Positions 6,853 to 7,587 of a DNA stretch of 7,587 nucleotides are shown here, one piece after another. Numbering within the stretch: the stretch's first letter is position 1; the number at the start of each line of letters is the position of its first letter. Source of the DNA: Ruminococcus sp. (GTDB taxonomy: Bacteria > Bacillota > Clostridia > Oscillospirales > Ruminococcaceae); the NCBI GenBank assembly GCA_029063695.1, contig JAIDNR010000344.1, positions 1 through 7,587 of the forward strand. Direction: 5' to 3'. The translations under genes were made by a program, and so were the position numbers. The notes under the pieces are model-generated. The model had not been told where the DNA came from. It saw only the letters and a program-made list of their open reading frames with translations, and searched no databases.

Positions 6853-6860
6853 TCACCTCC
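6853..6860 (-). promoter_or_regulatory. Strong Shine-Dalgarno site that sets the GTG start of smc
   Basis: The minus strand reads GGAGGTGA, close to the full anti-16S complement, with 7 bases between GGAGG and the GTG at 6848-6846. The last three bases of the site are the TGA stop of the upstream radical SAM gene. The spacing, and the MYLKSLEIQGFKSF start typical of Smc, support GTG as the initiator. No in-frame ATG is available near it. Confidence 0.85.
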
Positions 6861-7587
6861 TCAGTTCAACCTCGTATTTTGCAACATTTTCGTCACCGAT
6901 AATTTTAATGTATATGCCATGTTCACTGAAATGCCTGATATTTGACTTTTTCTGCCCTGTCGCCTTACTTATACACGACGGATTTACGGCAAAAATATGA
7001 TCACTGTGTATTTTCTCAAGTTTTTTTCTTACTTCTTCTTCGTCGTATTTCTGCGGACGGTTCATATCTGCCATTTCATAAAGTTCATTCCATATAAGTT
7101 CCCTGTATATTACATTTTCGCAGAGTTCACGGAAAGCGGGGTGATAAAATCCGCCAATCATATCCTTTTCCACAAATTCACTTGCATGAAGTCCACATTT
7201 TATTACTTTTATACCGTTTTCCTCAAAAGTCATCATCATTCCCGCAACCGTTTCAACAACGTCATCAAATCCGCATTTCTCATACGCACCGCAGAAAAGT
7301 TCATACTCACCTGCCTCATAGATTTCCGCAAGTTTAGTACCTTTCAGAATTACAACGGGGTAAATCCTTACCGTATCGGGACGAATTTCAACAATTTTCT
7401 CCATTGTCTCCCACTCGTCGTCGCCACTGCTTTTGTATAAGCCCACCATCATCTGCAAACCGAGTTCAAAGCCGTATTCCCTGATTAATTCACTTGCTTT
7501 ATAAACGTCCTCAGCCGTGTGACCACGCTCGTTTGCTTCAAGAACGTGATTGACCATTGACTGTGCACCGAGTTCAATAGCTGTAAC
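6853..7587 (-). CDS. Elp3-like radical SAM protein, C-terminal part (partial, 5' end outside window)
   Basis: The reading frame is open to the window edge, giving 244 visible C-terminal residues and a TGA stop. The first visible residues, VTAIELGAQSM, followed by ANERGHTAEDV, an L-Q-M-M-V-G-L stretch and then IYPVVILKGTKL, match the second half of the radical SAM barrel and following region of the Elp3-like family, whose consensus contains ELGVQS, RGHT, MPGLPG and KIYP..V..GT. The Cys-x3-Cys-x2-Cys motif that binds the iron-sulfur cluster would lie upstream and cannot be checked. The frame ends about 70 residues after a DMNRPQKYDEEEV stretch, and I see no acetyltransferase (HAT) domain like that of eukaryotic Elp3, so this appears to be the short bacterial form. 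Such genes are common next to smc, often after rnc, in Clostridia (recalled, not searched). Substrate unknown; tRNA modification is only a guess from the Elp3 name. The stop codon lies inside the smc ribosome site, suggesting co-translation. Confidence 0.85.
   Translation of the reverse strand, partial: VTAIELGAQSMVNHVLEANERGHTAEDVYKASELIREYGFELGLQMMVGLYKSSGDDEWETMEKIVEIRPDTVRIYPVVILKGTKLAEIYEAGEYELFCGAYEKCGFDDVVETVAGMMMTFEENGIKVIKCGLHASEFVEKDMIGGFYHPAFRELCENVIYRELIWNELYEMADMNRPQKYDEEEVRKKLEKIHSDHIFAVNPSCISKATGQKKSNIRHFSEHGIYIKIIGDENVAKYEVELRR

Noticed and set aside
6550..6945. A plus-strand frame of 131 residues covering the start of smc.
   Set aside because: It lies antisense to the highly conserved Smc head domain and the end of the radical SAM gene and has no recognisable domain.
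6997..7440. A plus-strand frame of 147 residues, rich in Phe, that could suggest a membrane protein.
   Set aside because: It is antisense to the radical SAM gene; the Phe richness reflects Lys and Glu codons read on the other strand.

Overview
The window is one densely packed block of housekeeping genes, all on the minus strand, so transcription runs from base 7587 towards base 1. The organism looks like a low-to-moderate-GC Gram-positive of the class Clostridia. Ruminococcus or a close relative in the Oscillospiraceae is my best guess, based on codon usage, strong GGAGG-type ribosome sites, protein style (for example the Smc LSGGEQAF signature) and gene order. That placement is an inference and I have no database match.

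In transcription order the window holds: the C-terminal part of an Elp3-like radical SAM protein (6853-7587, cut by the window edge); smc, the chromosome condensin ATPase (3276-6848, GTG start); ftsY, the signal recognition particle receptor (1935-3263); rdgB, an XTP/dITP diphosphatase (1367-1942, overlapping the end of ftsY); a YhbY-type CRM-domain RNA-binding protein (1061-1363); a flavodoxin-fold NAD(P)H-dependent reductase with a four-cysteine motif (344-1045); and the first 109 residues of nadD, nicotinate-nucleotide adenylyltransferase (1-327, cut by the window edge). Gaps between genes are 16 bases or fewer and one pair overlaps. I see no terminator, promoter, RNA gene, mobile element or CRISPR array. 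There is no gene-free stretch over 16 bases, so the block is probably read as one transcript that starts upstream of base 7587 and continues past base 1.

Two conserved Firmicutes neighbourhoods seem to be joined here: the smc-ftsY pair (chromosome segregation and membrane protein targeting) and the yhbY-nadD pair (ribosome assembly and NAD synthesis), linked by rdgB. A flavin reductase gene sits between yhbY and nadD, which are usually adjacent.

Most of the window is ordinary. The real oddity is FtsY. Its GTPase (NG) domain starts almost at residue 1. After the NG domain comes a C-terminal extension of about 140 residues, made of five or six 14-residue Glu-rich repeats, then a run of six lysines and the segment GFFSRLFGRK. 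In E. coli FtsY the acidic region and a very similar basic/GFFS membrane-targeting motif lie at the N terminus, so this protein looks like a mirror arrangement. The lysine run also contains an in-phase A AAA AAG heptamer that could, speculatively, allow frameshifting to a form without the tail.
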